A program made the translations under genes and the position numbers. The notes under the pieces are model-generated. The model did not search any database. It had not been told where the DNA came from and saw nothing but the letters and a program-made list of their open reading frames with translations. Shown piece after piece: positions 18,041-26,703 of a stretch of 64,000 nucleotides of DNA. The stretch covers positions 131,429-195,428 of the forward strand of contig JARGPH010000005.1 of NCBI GenBank assembly GCA_029213065.1, given 5' to 3'. This DNA is from Verrucomicrobiales bacterium. GTDB lineage: Bacteria > Verrucomicrobiota > Verrucomicrobiia > Verrucomicrobiales > DEV007. Each line of letters opens with the position of its first letter. The first letter of the stretch is position 1.

Positions 18041-21000
18041 AACACACTCACCTGATTCCCTATGTAGAGGATGCTATTGATGGTTTGAAGGACTTTCAGT
18101 CGGCCTCGGTGGATGCACTGCATGATCGCCTCTACGTGGAGAACCGTCCCTGCATGTTGCTCGCCGATGAGGTGGGACTGGGAAAGACAGTGGTCGCGAA
18201 AGGACTCATTGCAAAGGTGCTGAAGGAGCGCATCGATCGTGGGGAAAAGAAGCCGTTCAAGGTGACCTACATCTGCTCGAACCAAGTCATCGCGAAAGAG
18301 AATTTACGAAAGCTGAATCTTTTTCCTGCTTCATTCTCAATGAAGCCGCCAATTTCCCGCATTAGCTATCTGGCCTGGGCTCCGAATGAGAGAGCGGGAA
18401 AGGAGGAGCGTCAGACATTGCTTGAAATGAACACCCTCACTCCGGCCACTTCCTTCAAGGTGACTGACGGTATGGGCAACATGTGGGAGCGGCGTATCGT
18501 CTTTGCGGCGCTCTGTCATGATCCGTTTTTTCTAGACCAGAAGAACGGCCTGAGCTGGATGCTGAAGTGGACGGTGCGGCGGATGGATCGCTACAAGGAG
18601 GAACTTAACAAATCGCTTCAGTGGGAGATGAGAGGCGGTCTTCCGGAACGATTTCTCAGGCTTCTAAAGCGAACGAAGATCCCGAAGCATGTGGATGCCG
18701 TCTATGGCGAGTTGGAAGGGAGAGGAAGTGTGACGCTCTACGAGGCAGTAGCTGCGTTTGCGGAGAAGGTTGATGGACGAACCTGGAAAGGGTATTGGGA
18801 TGGTAGTAATTATCTGGCCTCGCGACTCCGCGAGTGTCTCATCGACTGTTGTTTGCGCTACGTCGATGCTGACCTTTACATCCTCGACGAGTTCCAGCGT
18901 TTTCGTGATTTGATCGACGAGGAAAGTGAGGAGGATCACGCCCGTCTTGCCCGGAAGATCTTCTTCGAGCAGAGCCCGGATACGAGGATACTGCTCCTGT
19001 CGGCGACTCCGTTCAAGGCTTTCACGGGATATGATGATGTGGAGCGGGGAGAAGATCATTATCAGGATTTTCGAAAGGTCCTGAGTTTCCTCCTTAGGAA
19101 TGACGAAGTGGCCCTCTTAAAATACGAAAGACATCGTCAGGCTCTCTATCGACAGATTCTCGATTTGCGGAGCGGTGATGTGGCGGCTCTTTCCGGAGAG
19201 CATCGTGAAGAAGTTGAGCGCGTCCTGAGGTCGGCGATGTGTCGCACAGAGCGTCACAGTGTTGCCGCAGATCCCAACGCCTTGATCAATGACTTGTGGA
19301 AAGATCCGGCCCATATAATTCCTTTCGATGCTGGCGACATTGAGAACTTCAAGCGGACCGACAGTCTTGCCCGAGCTCTTCGAACAGTAGGTTATCACGC
19401 GGGGAAACCAGTGGAGTATTGCAAGTCCGCGCTTTTCCCACTGTCCTTTCTGGATCGCTACAAGTTCAAGGAACAACTCCGCCTACATCGTGACAATCCG
19501 AAAGTGAGAGAAGCGCTGAGGCAGTCGAAAGAGGGATGGCTCGATCTGGAGAACATTGATAGTTACAAGTGGGCGCTTTCTTCACCAGAGAAGAAGACCC
19601 GGGCCAGTGGGAACGCCCGACTTGCGAAGCTCATCGAACAGGCGGTCGGGCCCCATGGGGCGAAGCTTCTTTGGGTGCCTCCCAGTCTTCCGTATTACGA
19701 ATTGGAAGATGCCTACGCCGGCAGCGAAGGCTTTACGAAAACGCTGTTGTTTTCCTCCTGGGTCATGGTGCCTCGCATGGTTTCGACAATGGTGTCGTAT
19801 GAGGTTGAACGGCAAACCGTCGGCAACCCGGAAACGGTAGATCAGCAGGAGGTGGAGGAGCGGAGTTACTTCGCGAAGAAGCGGCATCCGGTTCCACTGA
19901 TTCGCTATGCAAGGCGTTCCAGGGAGGGCCGCACCCAGCTCGTCAACATGAGTAACTTTACGCTCCTGTTTCCGAGCCAGATACTGGCCGAGATTGCAGC
20001 GCCAATTCAAAATATCAAGCACGGTCGCTCTCTCGGAGAACTGCGAGCTCAGGCGAAGGAAGACATTGAGAGGAGGATTGAAGAGGCTGGGTTGGCGAGG
20101 TTCATCACGCCCGGCGGGGAAGGGGAGCGCTGGTATTGGGCTGCGCCACTTCTTCTCGACCGGGCTGATTCGGAAGCGCGGAAGTCGTTGGAGCAATGGT
20201 TCGAGTGGGGGCAGAGTGAGGCAGGGGACGAGGCGCTCGAAGAGGAGGAAAAGGACAGTGATGAGTTCAAGGGCGCCAAGAAGGACCACTATGATTTCCT
20301 GAAGGCCTGTTTTGAAGACCCCTCTCTGATTGGCCTGGGGCAGCCTCCTGACGATCTCGCGGAAGTGCTGGCTGATCTCGCTCTGGGATCTCCCGCGATT
20401 ATTGCTATCCGGTCCCTGCGGCGGCTCTTTGGAAAAGAGGCCGATCCGTCGTCAATGCTGACTCAGGCCACACGGATCGCCGATGAGTTTGCCTCCCTCT
20501 TCAACAAGCCGGAGTCGATCGCTGCGGTCCGACTCAGCGAGAAGCACGAATGGTATTGGCGCATGGTCGCCGACTACTGCGCCTCCGGCTGCCTCCAATC
20601 GGTCCTAGACGAATACTTCCACCTTCTCTATGGGCAGAACGTGAATCCTCAAGGAGCCGTCGATCAGTTGCTGGGTGCGATCAATCTCAATGCCTCCAGT
20701 ATCAACGTCGATAGCCTCGATACTTTCCTCTCAGGGCAGCCGAAGAAGATGCGCTGTCACTATGCCGCGGAGTTTGGTAGCCAGCGTATTGAGACCGATC
20801 AGGGGCAAAAGCGGGCCTCCGGGCTGAGGGAGGTCTTCAATTCTCCGTTTCGCCCCTTTCTTCTCTCGACGACTTCGATCGGGCAGGAGGGACTCGACTT
20901 TCACTCCTACTGCCGTCGCATCGTGCACTGGAACCTGCCGGGGAACCCGGTGGACCTGGAGCAGCGGGAGGGCCGCATCAACCGATTCAAGAGCCTAGTC

Positions 21001-21435
21001 ATTCGGCAACAGGTCGCCCGGACCTATGGTCCAAAACTCGATCAATGTAATTTTGATCGGGGGAGTGATATTTGGGAGGAGTTGTTCCGCCTTGCGGATC
21101 AAGAGGAGCGGGAGAAAACAGGGAAGTGCGAGCTCATTCCGTTCTGGCACGTGGAGACTGACGCGGATATTCGGATCGAACGAGTGATCCCTCTTTATCC
21201 CTTCAGCCTGGATCGAGGCAGACTTGATCATATTCTCAAGACCCTCGCGATCTACCGTCTCGCCTTCGGTCAGCCGCGGCAGGCGGAACTGGTGGATCAT
21301 CTCCTCGAGCGTAAATTGTCACAGGAGGAGATTCAGCACGTCATGGATACTCTAATGATTAATCTAAGCCCGATCCGGTATGGGGAGGGGAAACGCGGAG
21401 TAGGTGAGCTACCGAGGATGGAGGGGAATCAGTAG
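18037..21435 (+). CDS. SNF2/SF2 helicase of the DUF6361-PLD module
   Basis: 1132 aa. Walker A is MLLADEVGLGKTVVAKGL (~residues 40-57), typical of SNF2-like translocases. Motif II is LYILDEFQRF (~residue 283), with DEFQ where most have DEAH/DExQ; motif III is LLLSATPFK (~residue 321). The C-terminal half carries LLSTTSIGQEGLDFHSYC and the motif VI stretch QREGRINRFKS (~residue 974). A long insertion of several hundred residues separates the RecA-like halves. This is the second helicase of the operon within the window and the third if drmD is counted. It is the last gene; 456 bp without genes follow. Confidence 0.92.
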   Translation: MKHTHLIPYVEDAIDGLKDFQSASVDALHDRLYVENRPCMLLADEVGLGKTVVAKGLIAKVLKERIDRGEKKPFKVTYICSNQVIAKENLRKLNLFPASFSMKPPISRISYLAWAPNERAGKEERQTLLEMNTLTPATSFKVTDGMGNMWERRIVFAALCHDPFFLDQKNGLSWMLKWTVRRMDRYKEELNKSLQWEMRGGLPERFLRLLKRTKIPKHVDAVYGELEGRGSVTLYEAVAAFAEKVDGRTWKGYWDGSNYLASRLRECLIDCCLRYVDADLYILDEFQRFRDLIDEESEEDHARLARKIFFEQSPDTRILLLSATPFKAFTGYDDVERGEDHYQDFRKVLSFLLRNDEVALLKYERHRQALYRQILDLRSGDVAALSGEHREEVERVLRSAMCRTERHSVAADPNALINDLWKDPAHIIPFDAGDIENFKRTDSLARALRTVGYHAGKPVEYCKSALFPLSFLDRYKFKEQLRLHRDNPKVREALRQSKEGWLDLENIDSYKWALSSPEKKTRASGNARLAKLIEQAVGPHGAKLLWVPPSLPYYELEDAYAGSEGFTKTLLFSSWVMVPRMVSTMVSYEVERQTVGNPETVDQQEVEERSYFAKKRHPVPLIRYARRSREGRTQLVNMSNFTLLFPSQILAEIAAPIQNIKHGRSLGELRAQAKEDIERRIEEAGLARFITPGGEGERWYWAAPLLLDRADSEARKSLEQWFEWGQSEAGDEALEEEEKDSDEFKGAKKDHYDFLKACFEDPSLIGLGQPPDDLAEVLADLALGSPAIIAIRSLRRLFGKEADPSSMLTQATRIADEFASLFNKPESIAAVRLSEKHEWYWRMVADYCASGCLQSVLDEYFHLLYGQNVNPQGAVDQLLGAINLNASSINVDSLDTFLSGQPKKMRCHYAAEFGSQRIETDQGQKRASGLREVFNSPFRPFLLSTTSIGQEGLDFHSYCRRIVHWNLPGNPVDLEQREGRINRFKSLVIRQQVARTYGPKLDQCNFDRGSDIWEELFRLADQEEREKTGKCELIPFWHVETDADIRIERVIPLYPFSLDRGRLDHILKTLAIYRLAFGQPRQAELVDHLLERKLSQEEIQHVMDTLMINLSPIRYGEGKRGVGELPRMEGNQ

Positions 21436-21891
21436 CCGAAGCATCAATAACACTCCGGGCCGAAGAAGAGCCTTTTGATCAATTTGGTGGATCCGCTGTG
21501 GACCAAAGTCAGTGGTAAGCGGAGACCGCTGCGGATGATTACCATTCTCCGCAGGGGAGAGGCAGGATGTAAAAGGGGGAGAATGGAATAGCCGGGGTTC
21601 CGGAGAGCAGTATTGCAGAGCGATCTCGATAAGATGCCGCAGGAGTTTATGGAGCCTTTGGGATAGAGGAATCCGGACAAGCAATTGAGTAAAGAAGCAT
21701 TCACTTTCTTGAGGGACCTTCGGATATCCAGTAGATCTCCTTTCCTCCGGGAAGCCACCTTCGGGCTCCCGGAGAAAATAGAGATAATTCAAAGTAAAGA
21801 AAGACGGCCGGAGGGAGCGTAGCGACCGTAGGTCTTATATATCTTCTTGTACGGGTCACAAACTCCAGAATGTTGTGACCCATATTGCTCA
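21436..21891. other. Gene-free stretch with two hairpins after the defence operon
   Basis: No convincing coding frame on either strand. Two inverted repeats stand out. CTCCGGGA at 21745 pairs with TCCCGGAG ending at 21774. GGGTCACAA at 21853 pairs perfectly with TTGTGACCC ending at 21881. Neither is followed by a clear T run, so they are weak as intrinsic terminators, although the first could end the operon transcript. The second lies just past the stop of the minus-strand gene that follows. The region probably separates the defence operon from the next element genes. Confidence 0.5.
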
Positions 21892-22653
21892 CTACTTACT
21901 CATTATTATTATTTTAGGCGTTACATTCCACGGAGACCAGTCATGGACGTATTGTCCGGCCGGGTTTCGGGTCGGACGGCTATCTTTCGATGTAAATTCG
22001 GCCCGGGGGCGGACCCATACATCATCCCATAGATCTCTCCAGGTGAGATGAACTCTCCTGAATTGGCCCTTGGGCATGTTTGGGTCGTAAGGATCGACCT
22101 TCACCACCGGACATACGGGGCTCATCTTACCCTTCATCCAGAACCATGGGACGTCCCCAACGGCTTCAAACGAGTTGGGGGAGATCTTAATGATCGTCGG
22201 CACCTCCGTCTCATGAATCCACAGAAATCCGCCGTGATGCTCGTCGTGAGCGTGGGCGATCAAGTTCAGTGGATCAATCAGTGGATCTCTCATCCTCGCC
22301 CACAGATCCGGGTCCTCGGCTTGCCGGATCAGCTGCGCGACATAACCGCACATGAGCCGACTCTTGAACACTCGGGAGAATTTGACCTTCCGGCGACTAT
22401 ATCTGACCCGGAAGTGGCTCTCTCGTCCTTTCTCCTTGCACGGAGACACGTAGGGGAAGCCCGCGGACCGGATCTTGCCCTTTACCAGCTTTCTGTGGCA
22501 GAGGGGAGTCTTGGTCTCAATTGGCCGACCATTCTTATCCACCAGCCCCTTCCCGGTGTCCGGATCTCTCGCGTATCTGCGACGGTTGGTTTGTTCTACT
22601 ATCCTGGGCGGTGGAATAGGTGGCTCCAGGATGCCCTTACTTAAGTCGATCAT
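21892..22653 (-). CDS. Hypothetical protein, 253 aa
   Basis: Not recognised. The protein is basic in its N-terminal half (RRRYARDPDTGKGLVDKNG, then YSRRKVKFSRVFKSR), Trp-rich in its C-terminal half (DVPWFWMKGK, LTWRDLWDDVW) and contains HAHDEHHGG near residue 138, which could bind metal. There is no signal peptide or membrane segment. The residue mix looks like a real soluble protein, and the opposite-strand frame at 22048-22644 looks like its shadow. Gene context is a mobile element. Function unknown. Confidence 0.6.
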   Translation of the reverse strand: MIDLSKGILEPPIPPPRIVEQTNRRRYARDPDTGKGLVDKNGRPIETKTPLCHRKLVKGKIRSAGFPYVSPCKEKGRESHFRVRYSRRKVKFSRVFKSRLMCGYVAQLIRQAEDPDLWARMRDPLIDPLNLIAHAHDEHHGGFLWIHETEVPTIIKISPNSFEAVGDVPWFWMKGKMSPVCPVVKVDPYDPNMPKGQFRRVHLTWRDLWDDVWVRPRAEFTSKDSRPTRNPAGQYVHDWSPWNVTPKIIIMSK

Positions 22654-22703
22654 TTTCTATGAAGTTTGGTATTTGGCACTTTTTTGCTGAGTGCGCTGAA
22701 GTT

Positions 22704-22735
22704 CGGCGAGACGACAGATTGGTGCCGTCTCGCCG
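22704..22735. terminator. Perfect 10-bp hairpin between two minus-strand genes
   Basis: CGGCGAGACG (22704-22713) and CGTCTCGCCG (22726-22735) form a perfect stem with a 12-nt loop, about 14 bases past the stop of the DUF3102-like gene. It could be its terminator, but no U run follows on the minus strand, so a role as an RNA end-stabilising structure is equally possible. Confidence 0.45.
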
Positions 22736-22748
22736 GGTTATCATGATC

Positions 22749-23657
22749 TCAGATCAGCCGCTTCGGCTCGGTTAGGAGCAAAATTTTAAGCGATTCCACG
22801 ACAGGGATGAAGTCCGCCCGCTGCGGTCTTGGTGCAGCGGTCCAACTCCCGTTTACCGCATCCATCAATCCCAAGAACAGTAACTGTTTTCGGAGTGCCG
22901 TATCTTTTTCGGAGCTATTTGCTGCAAAAGAATTCATAGCTTGTTGAACGTGCTCCGGTTTTATAGGATAAGACTCCTCCCACGGTTCCGTGGTGGTGTG
23001 AGTTTCTCCATTAATGAGGACAAATCTCCCGGGTTCTTGGGCAGAGTGAGTATCCACAATACTAGAAGTAGGGCTTGCCGATTGCTCGTTACCATCGTCC
23101 TGAGGGGGGGCTGTATCGCCGTCTGGCTCTGGGATCCGTGATTCAGAAGCCTCCGTCTCTGCAACAGAGGTGTCGTTTGTCGCGGGTGATTCGGAACTTT
23201 GCACATCATCCTCAGGAGCCTTGATCTCCAACTCGTTGTTTTCCTTGTTGTCTCCTAAATTACCGGAAGCAGCGCGGATAATACCAAGAGAATCAATGAG
23301 TCCGATTTTTCGGAGTTGGCCTGAGTCATCTTTCAACAAGTTGCGGTTGTCATAGATGCGCTTGTAGTTGCTCGCGCTTCTGGGGTGAATACCCAGCGTT
23401 GAATCGAGGTAGTTTGTCCAGGATCCATGCTCTAGCCTTTCTTTGAGAAAGGACAAGAGCTCCCCGATTCGAATCGCTTTCTCGAGAACAGTCCGCTGAA
23501 ACCCCTCTAACTCAGAGTGAAGCTTGCGCGCCTCCTCTTCCTTTTCGGTAATTGCTGACTTCTGATCCAGCCCGTTTTTACTCAGGGCGCCTTGCGGCAT
23601 CGTTTGATGGTTTTGATGAGGCTCCGTGAAGGAGCCTTCGATATTATTAATTGTCAT
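22749..23657 (-). CDS. DUF3102-like plasmid/phage protein
   Basis: 302 aa from the ATG at 23657 (MTINNIEGSF). The longer frame up to 23912 adds a stretch that reads like non-coding sequence. Residues ~35-120 hold a coiled region and a DUF3102-like segment (RIGELLSFLKERLEHGSWTN, then LGIHPRSASNYKRIYDNR), the pattern of proteins related to KorB/ParB-type DNA-binding modules on plasmids and phages. A low-complexity acidic/Ser/Pro region follows. The C-terminus has a second short helical part (PEHVQQAMNSFAANSSEKD). The gene faces away from the RHH gene to the right, sharing a 454-bp intergenic region that probably holds both promoters. Confidence 0.65.
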   Translation of the reverse strand: MTINNIEGSFTEPHQNHQTMPQGALSKNGLDQKSAITEKEEEARKLHSELEGFQRTVLEKAIRIGELLSFLKERLEHGSWTNYLDSTLGIHPRSASNYKRIYDNRNLLKDDSGQLRKIGLIDSLGIIRAASGNLGDNKENNELEIKAPEDDVQSSESPATNDTSVAETEASESRIPEPDGDTAPPQDDGNEQSASPTSSIVDTHSAQEPGRFVLINGETHTTTEPWEESYPIKPEHVQQAMNSFAANSSEKDTALRKQLLFLGLMDAVNGSWTAAPRPQRADFIPVVESLKILLLTEPKRLI

Positions 23658-24111
23658 TGTGTTAGTTGTATAGGGTAACCAACACCGAAGCAGACTAAGA
23701 GGGCGATCGATGACATCGATTAGACCAGTCCGAGAAACTCGAACGGCGAACACCATAACCCAGCCTGAAAACCTTCGGTGAAGGATTCCAAGTTTAAAAA
23801 TTGGGTTAGTGGTTACTGGTCTTAGCGCCGGGCTCTCATCGTATCTCCCTCTCGGAGGGAGCAGTTCAATGGGATAGGGCGGTTTCCCGCCGACGCCTGA
23901 TACCAACTTCAAAGTACAGGAAGTTGCCCTGCTCGTAATAAATCTGAATTCGAAGAATCGTCAAAATATTTCTTCTGAAAAATCAAAACGGAAATCATTT
24001 CCTTTTTGAACTGGCTTTGTAGGTGAAAAACCACCCCCAAACTGCCATAATACTTTGAGTCGGCGGCCTAGCTGTCAGCGGCTCGATTTATCACCTCAAA
24101 TCATAGAGAAA
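23658..24111. promoter_or_regulatory. 454-bp divergent intergenic region
   Basis: No gene is supported here. It separates the leftward DUF3102-like gene from the rightward RHH gene and so should contain both promoters; part of it is AT-rich (23931-24010). Short hairpins occur, for example CTCCCT-CTCGG-AGGGAG around 23846. I cannot name a specific promoter or operator with confidence. Confidence 0.35.
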
Positions 24112-24318
24112 ATGCCCCAAAATCGGCACTATTCTCCCGCGATTGATCGGTTTCTCGTCTGTGCTCTCTACCACGAGGCCAGGGCAAGACGCATTCCCAT
24201 GACGCGGCTCGTCAATGAGCTGCTTCGGAAGGCTTTGTCCGGCTCAAGTGGCTGGCTTCAGGCCGAGAAACAACGATCAACGCGGGATTCACCCCATCAG
24301 GATCACGCTCCGTCGTGA
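24112..24318 (+). CDS. Small ribbon-helix-helix-like regulator
   Basis: 68 aa from ATG 24112; an in-frame TTG at 24055 would add 19 residues. The core AIDRFLVCALYHEARARRIP, then MTRLVNELLRKAL, has the length and hydrophobic spacing of an RHH/Arc-type DNA-binding domain, with the typical second helix before LL..AL. The tail is polar. The gene's end overlaps a hairpin (GATCACG/CGTGATC, 24301-24320) and an intrinsic terminator follows at 24346. Likely a transcriptional regulator of the element genes, but it is too short to be certain. Confidence 0.5.
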   Translation: MPQNRHYSPAIDRFLVCALYHEARARRIPMTRLVNELLRKALSGSSGWLQAEKQRSTRDSPHQDHAPS

Positions 24319-24345
24319 TCAGTCACCCAACCCTCAGGCACGACG

Positions 24346-24374
24346 AAGCCCGGCTCAATGAGTCGGGCTTTTTT
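24346..24374 (+). terminator. Intrinsic terminator
   Basis: AAGCCCGGCTC (24346-24356) pairs with GAGTCGGGCTT (24360-24370), with one G-U pair, a 3-nt loop and a run of T to 24374. It ends the RHH gene transcript. The preceding bases CGACGAAG recur beside another hairpin of this module near 26640. Confidence 0.8.
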
Positions 24375-24416
24375 GTGTCCTGACATCACCTAAAACAACG
24401 AAAGGAAATACAAAAA

Positions 24417-24935
24417 ATGGCAATCAAACTCATCGGCAACTATGCCAAACGACTCGGCCTCCCCGGCTACTCCAGTCATCAGTTTTCTGTCTCGATTGAG
24501 ACCGAGCTGACTGACAGCGGAGACATCCAGGGCGAGGCCACCCGGATCTATCATCTGCTGCAAGACGCAGTCGATCGTGAGATTCAAATAACCGGCTTCG
24601 TGCCGGATGAAGCATACGGACTCTCGAATGGTTCATCCCATTCCGGTCCCTCTCCTAACGGAAACGGCAACGGCCGCTGGTCATGCTCCGACAAGCAGAA
24701 GGAACTCATCCTGAAGCTGGTCACCGAGCATGACCTCGATCGCGACGTCATAGAGCAAATCGCTCTCGATCGGTTCGGGAGTGGCGTTAAACAGCTCAAC
24801 AAACTCCAGGCTTCCGGCCTCATCGGAGAACTGATCGAGCTGGCCAACACCACGCCCCGGAATGGCTCGAAACCACAAGGCTCGAATGGCCGCAACGGTC
24901 ACCGGGCTTCTAACGGGAAAGGAGGTCGCTCATGA
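24417..24935 (+). CDS. Element protein paired with PDDEXK nuclease, 172 aa
   Basis: ATG preceded by GAAAGGA at a reasonable distance. The N-terminal ~65 residues (KLIGNYAKRLGLPGYSSHQF, then SVSIETELTDSGD) look like a small alpha/beta domain. A Ser/Gly/Asn linker follows, then a helical domain (SDKQKELILKLVTEHDLDRD ... QASGLIGELIELA) of the type found at the C-terminus of some phage recombination proteins. A second Gly/Asn/Ser-rich tail ends the protein. The stop overlaps the nuclease start (ATGA), so the two are probably made together and may act on the same DNA substrate. No exact family name can be given. Confidence 0.65.
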   Translation: MAIKLIGNYAKRLGLPGYSSHQFSVSIETELTDSGDIQGEATRIYHLLQDAVDREIQITGFVPDEAYGLSNGSSHSGPSPNGNGNGRWSCSDKQKELILKLVTEHDLDRDVIEQIALDRFGSGVKQLNKLQASGLIGELIELANTTPRNGSKPQGSNGRNGHRASNGKGGRS

Positions 24936-25744
24936 TCGCGGCCCCTTTGCCTGCTCTGGCACCGCCCAGCGATCCTGAGTCTGGGCCCCTCGACTATGTC
25001 TCAGCCTCCCGGCTGAAGTGTTGGCAGGAATGTAGGCTCAAGTTCTACTTCCGCTATGTCGAGAGGATCACCTCTCCCACCAACCCGGCGCTCTTTGTCG
25101 GCAAGGCCGTGCATCATGTTCTCCAGCAGTGGAACCTCGCCCGATGGCGGGGGGAGGCTGCAGATGCCGAAACCCTCAAGCCGGGCTTCTCCGCCTATTG
25201 GGAGGACGCGCAGGCTGAGGAGGAAATCGACTGGTCCGGCAAGGAGGATGAGCACCGACAGAAGTCGTGGACCATGCTCGAACATTACTTCGAGCACACG
25301 CCCATTCCTTTGGAGGAAAAGCCACAAGCCGTCGAGGTCATCGTGGATCGAGATCTCGAAGCGCATGGCTTGCCACCACTGCGGGGAGTGATCGACCTGG
25401 TTCGAGCCGGAGGGTGCATCGTTGATTTCAAGACGAGCGCCCGCACTCCGGCCCAAAAACTCGCTGGCCATCTCCACGAGACCCAGCTCACCACCTACGC
25501 CTTGCTCTATCGTGAGGCGACCGGTGAAGAGGAAAGCGGCTTCGAGCTGCAATTCCTCATCAAGACAAAGCAGCCCAAGTTGATCGTGACCAGCCTGCCC
25601 CCGGCGAAGCCGGATCAGGTGCGTCGCTTTCTCCATCTCATGGAAAGCCTTGTCGAAGGAGTCGAGCGGGAGGATTTCATACCGTCGCCCGGCCTGCAGT
25701 GCAGTTACTGCGATTACCAAACTCAGTGCCAGTCCTGGCGCTGA
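24932..25744 (+). CDS. PD-(D/E)XK superfamily nuclease with likely Fe-S cluster (RecB/Cas4-like)
   Basis: 270 aa. The motif order is that of the PDDEXK_1 family: SASRLKCWQECRLKFYFRYV near the N-terminus, VGKAVHHVLQQW, GVIDLV (D155), IVDFKT (D165, K167) and the ETQLTTYALLY helix with Gln/Tyr. A Cys at the N-terminus (CWQEC) and three near the C-terminus (C-x2-C-x5-C, in LQCSYCDYQTQC) match the spacing of AddB/Cas4-type 4Fe-4S nucleases. Expected to be an exonuclease for recombination or replication of the element. Overlap with the upstream gene and DUF932 downstream fit a phage/plasmid recombination module. It is not Cas4 by context, as there is no CRISPR locus. Confidence 0.85.
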   Translation: MIAAPLPALAPPSDPESGPLDYVSASRLKCWQECRLKFYFRYVERITSPTNPALFVGKAVHHVLQQWNLARWRGEAADAETLKPGFSAYWEDAQAEEEIDWSGKEDEHRQKSWTMLEHYFEHTPIPLEEKPQAVEVIVDRDLEAHGLPPLRGVIDLVRAGGCIVDFKTSARTPAQKLAGHLHETQLTTYALLYREATGEEESGFELQFLIKTKQPKLIVTSLPPAKPDQVRRFLHLMESLVEGVEREDFIPSPGLQCSYCDYQTQCQSWR

Positions 25745-25772
25745 TTCATCCCTAACCAAAACAGCAGGACGA

Positions 25773-25805
25773 AAGGGCCGGTTGCCGACGAGGTGACCGG
25801 CCCTT
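25773..25805. repeat. Perfect 10-bp intergenic hairpin
   Basis: AAGGGCCGGT (25773-25782) and ACCGGCCCTT (25796-25805) pair perfectly around a 13-nt loop in the gap between the nuclease and DUF932 genes. No T run follows. It sits in the same relative place as the structures at 24346 and 26642, and an A/C-rich leader then precedes the next ATG. Confidence 0.7.
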
Positions 25806-25831
25806 CCTGCGTACAAACCCAAACTAACATC

Positions 25832-26608
25832 ATGATACAAACCCTTGAACCTATCACTCTCCCGAGGCCCGCAGCCACGAAGGGCATGCTCCTTCACTGC
25901 GGTGCTGAAACCGTCGACCGCGAGGTCGTCTTCGACACGGCCACTCCCATGGCCACCGAAACCTGGTATCCTTTGCCGCATCGCGATCTCATTCACGAGG
26001 TCGAGGGACAGCTTGAGTATGCCGGGTTTCAACTCACCGCCGAATCACACGCTCTCAGTCATGAGGGTGATCGCTACTTTGGCGTGTTTGAAGTGAGTCT
26101 TCCTGATCGTTCGATCGAGGACTACCAGTGGATTGTCGGGCTGCGTAACAGCCATGACAAATCCTTCCCCGCCGGCCTTGTCGCCGGGACCCATGTCCTC
26201 TGCTGCGACAACATGGCCTTCACCGGTGAGGTGAAGATCAGCCGCAAGCACACCCGCTTCGCGGTCCGGGATCTTCGTCACCTCACGGCACGTGCTGTGG
26301 GTCAACTCGGCGACCGGTTCCGAGGTCTCGATGAGCGCATTGCCGCCTATCGGGATCGCTCACTGACCAATCCGAAAGCTCACGACCTCATCGTCAAAGC
26401 GATCGATTGCCGGGCAGTCACCGTTACCCAGATCCCCAAGGTGCTTGAGGAGTGGAGAACGCCGTCTCATGACGAGTTCTCTCCCCGCAATGCCTGGAGT
26501 CTCTTCAATGCCTTCACCGAGGCACACAAGGGACTCAACCCCAACACCATCGTCGCCCGGAGTCAGGCCCTGCATGGGCTCTTCGACGGGCTCGTTGGTC
26601 TCAACTAA
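25832..26608 (+). CDS. DUF932 phage/plasmid protein
   Basis: 258 aa from ATG 25832 (MIQTLEPITL); the frame opens further upstream only through the hairpin region. Segments typical of DUF932 include TWYPLPHRDLIHEVEGQLEY, DRYFGVFEVSL, WIVGLRNSHDKSFPAGLVAG and VLCCDNMAFTGEV. The family is common on plasmids, phages and ICEs; its biochemical role is not settled. No SD is seen; the leader is A/C-rich. It lies between the nuclease and two small membrane proteins. Confidence 0.85.
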   Translation: MIQTLEPITLPRPAATKGMLLHCGAETVDREVVFDTATPMATETWYPLPHRDLIHEVEGQLEYAGFQLTAESHALSHEGDRYFGVFEVSLPDRSIEDYQWIVGLRNSHDKSFPAGLVAGTHVLCCDNMAFTGEVKISRKHTRFAVRDLRHLTARAVGQLGDRFRGLDERIAAYRDRSLTNPKAHDLIVKAIDCRAVTVTQIPKVLEEWRTPSHDEFSPRNAWSLFNAFTEAHKGLNPNTIVARSQALHGLFDGLVGLN

Positions 26609-26641
26609 ACCCCAACCCAATCCTCCCGGAAGTGGGAACGA

Positions 26642-26678
26642 CGAAGCCGGTTTTGTCTCTCACGGCAGATCGGCTTCG
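26642..26678. repeat. Intergenic hairpin of the element module
   Basis: CGAAGCCG (26642-26649) pairs with CGGCTTCG (26671-26678) over a 21-nt loop between DUF932 and the lipoprotein-like gene. The bases ACGACGAAGCC repeat those beside the terminator at 24346, linking the intergenic structures of this cluster. Confidence 0.6.
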
Positions 26679-26703
26679 CCCGTTTTCGGGAAAACCCAAA
26701 CCT

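Noticed and set aside
22048-22644. 198-aa plus-strand frame opposite the 253-aa gene
   Set aside because: The minus frame has a more natural residue mix with Trp/charged segments; the plus frame reads like its shadow.
24932-25744. Cas4 of a CRISPR locus
   Set aside because: The Cys pattern is Cas4-like, but there is no repeat-spacer array or other cas gene anywhere in the window.
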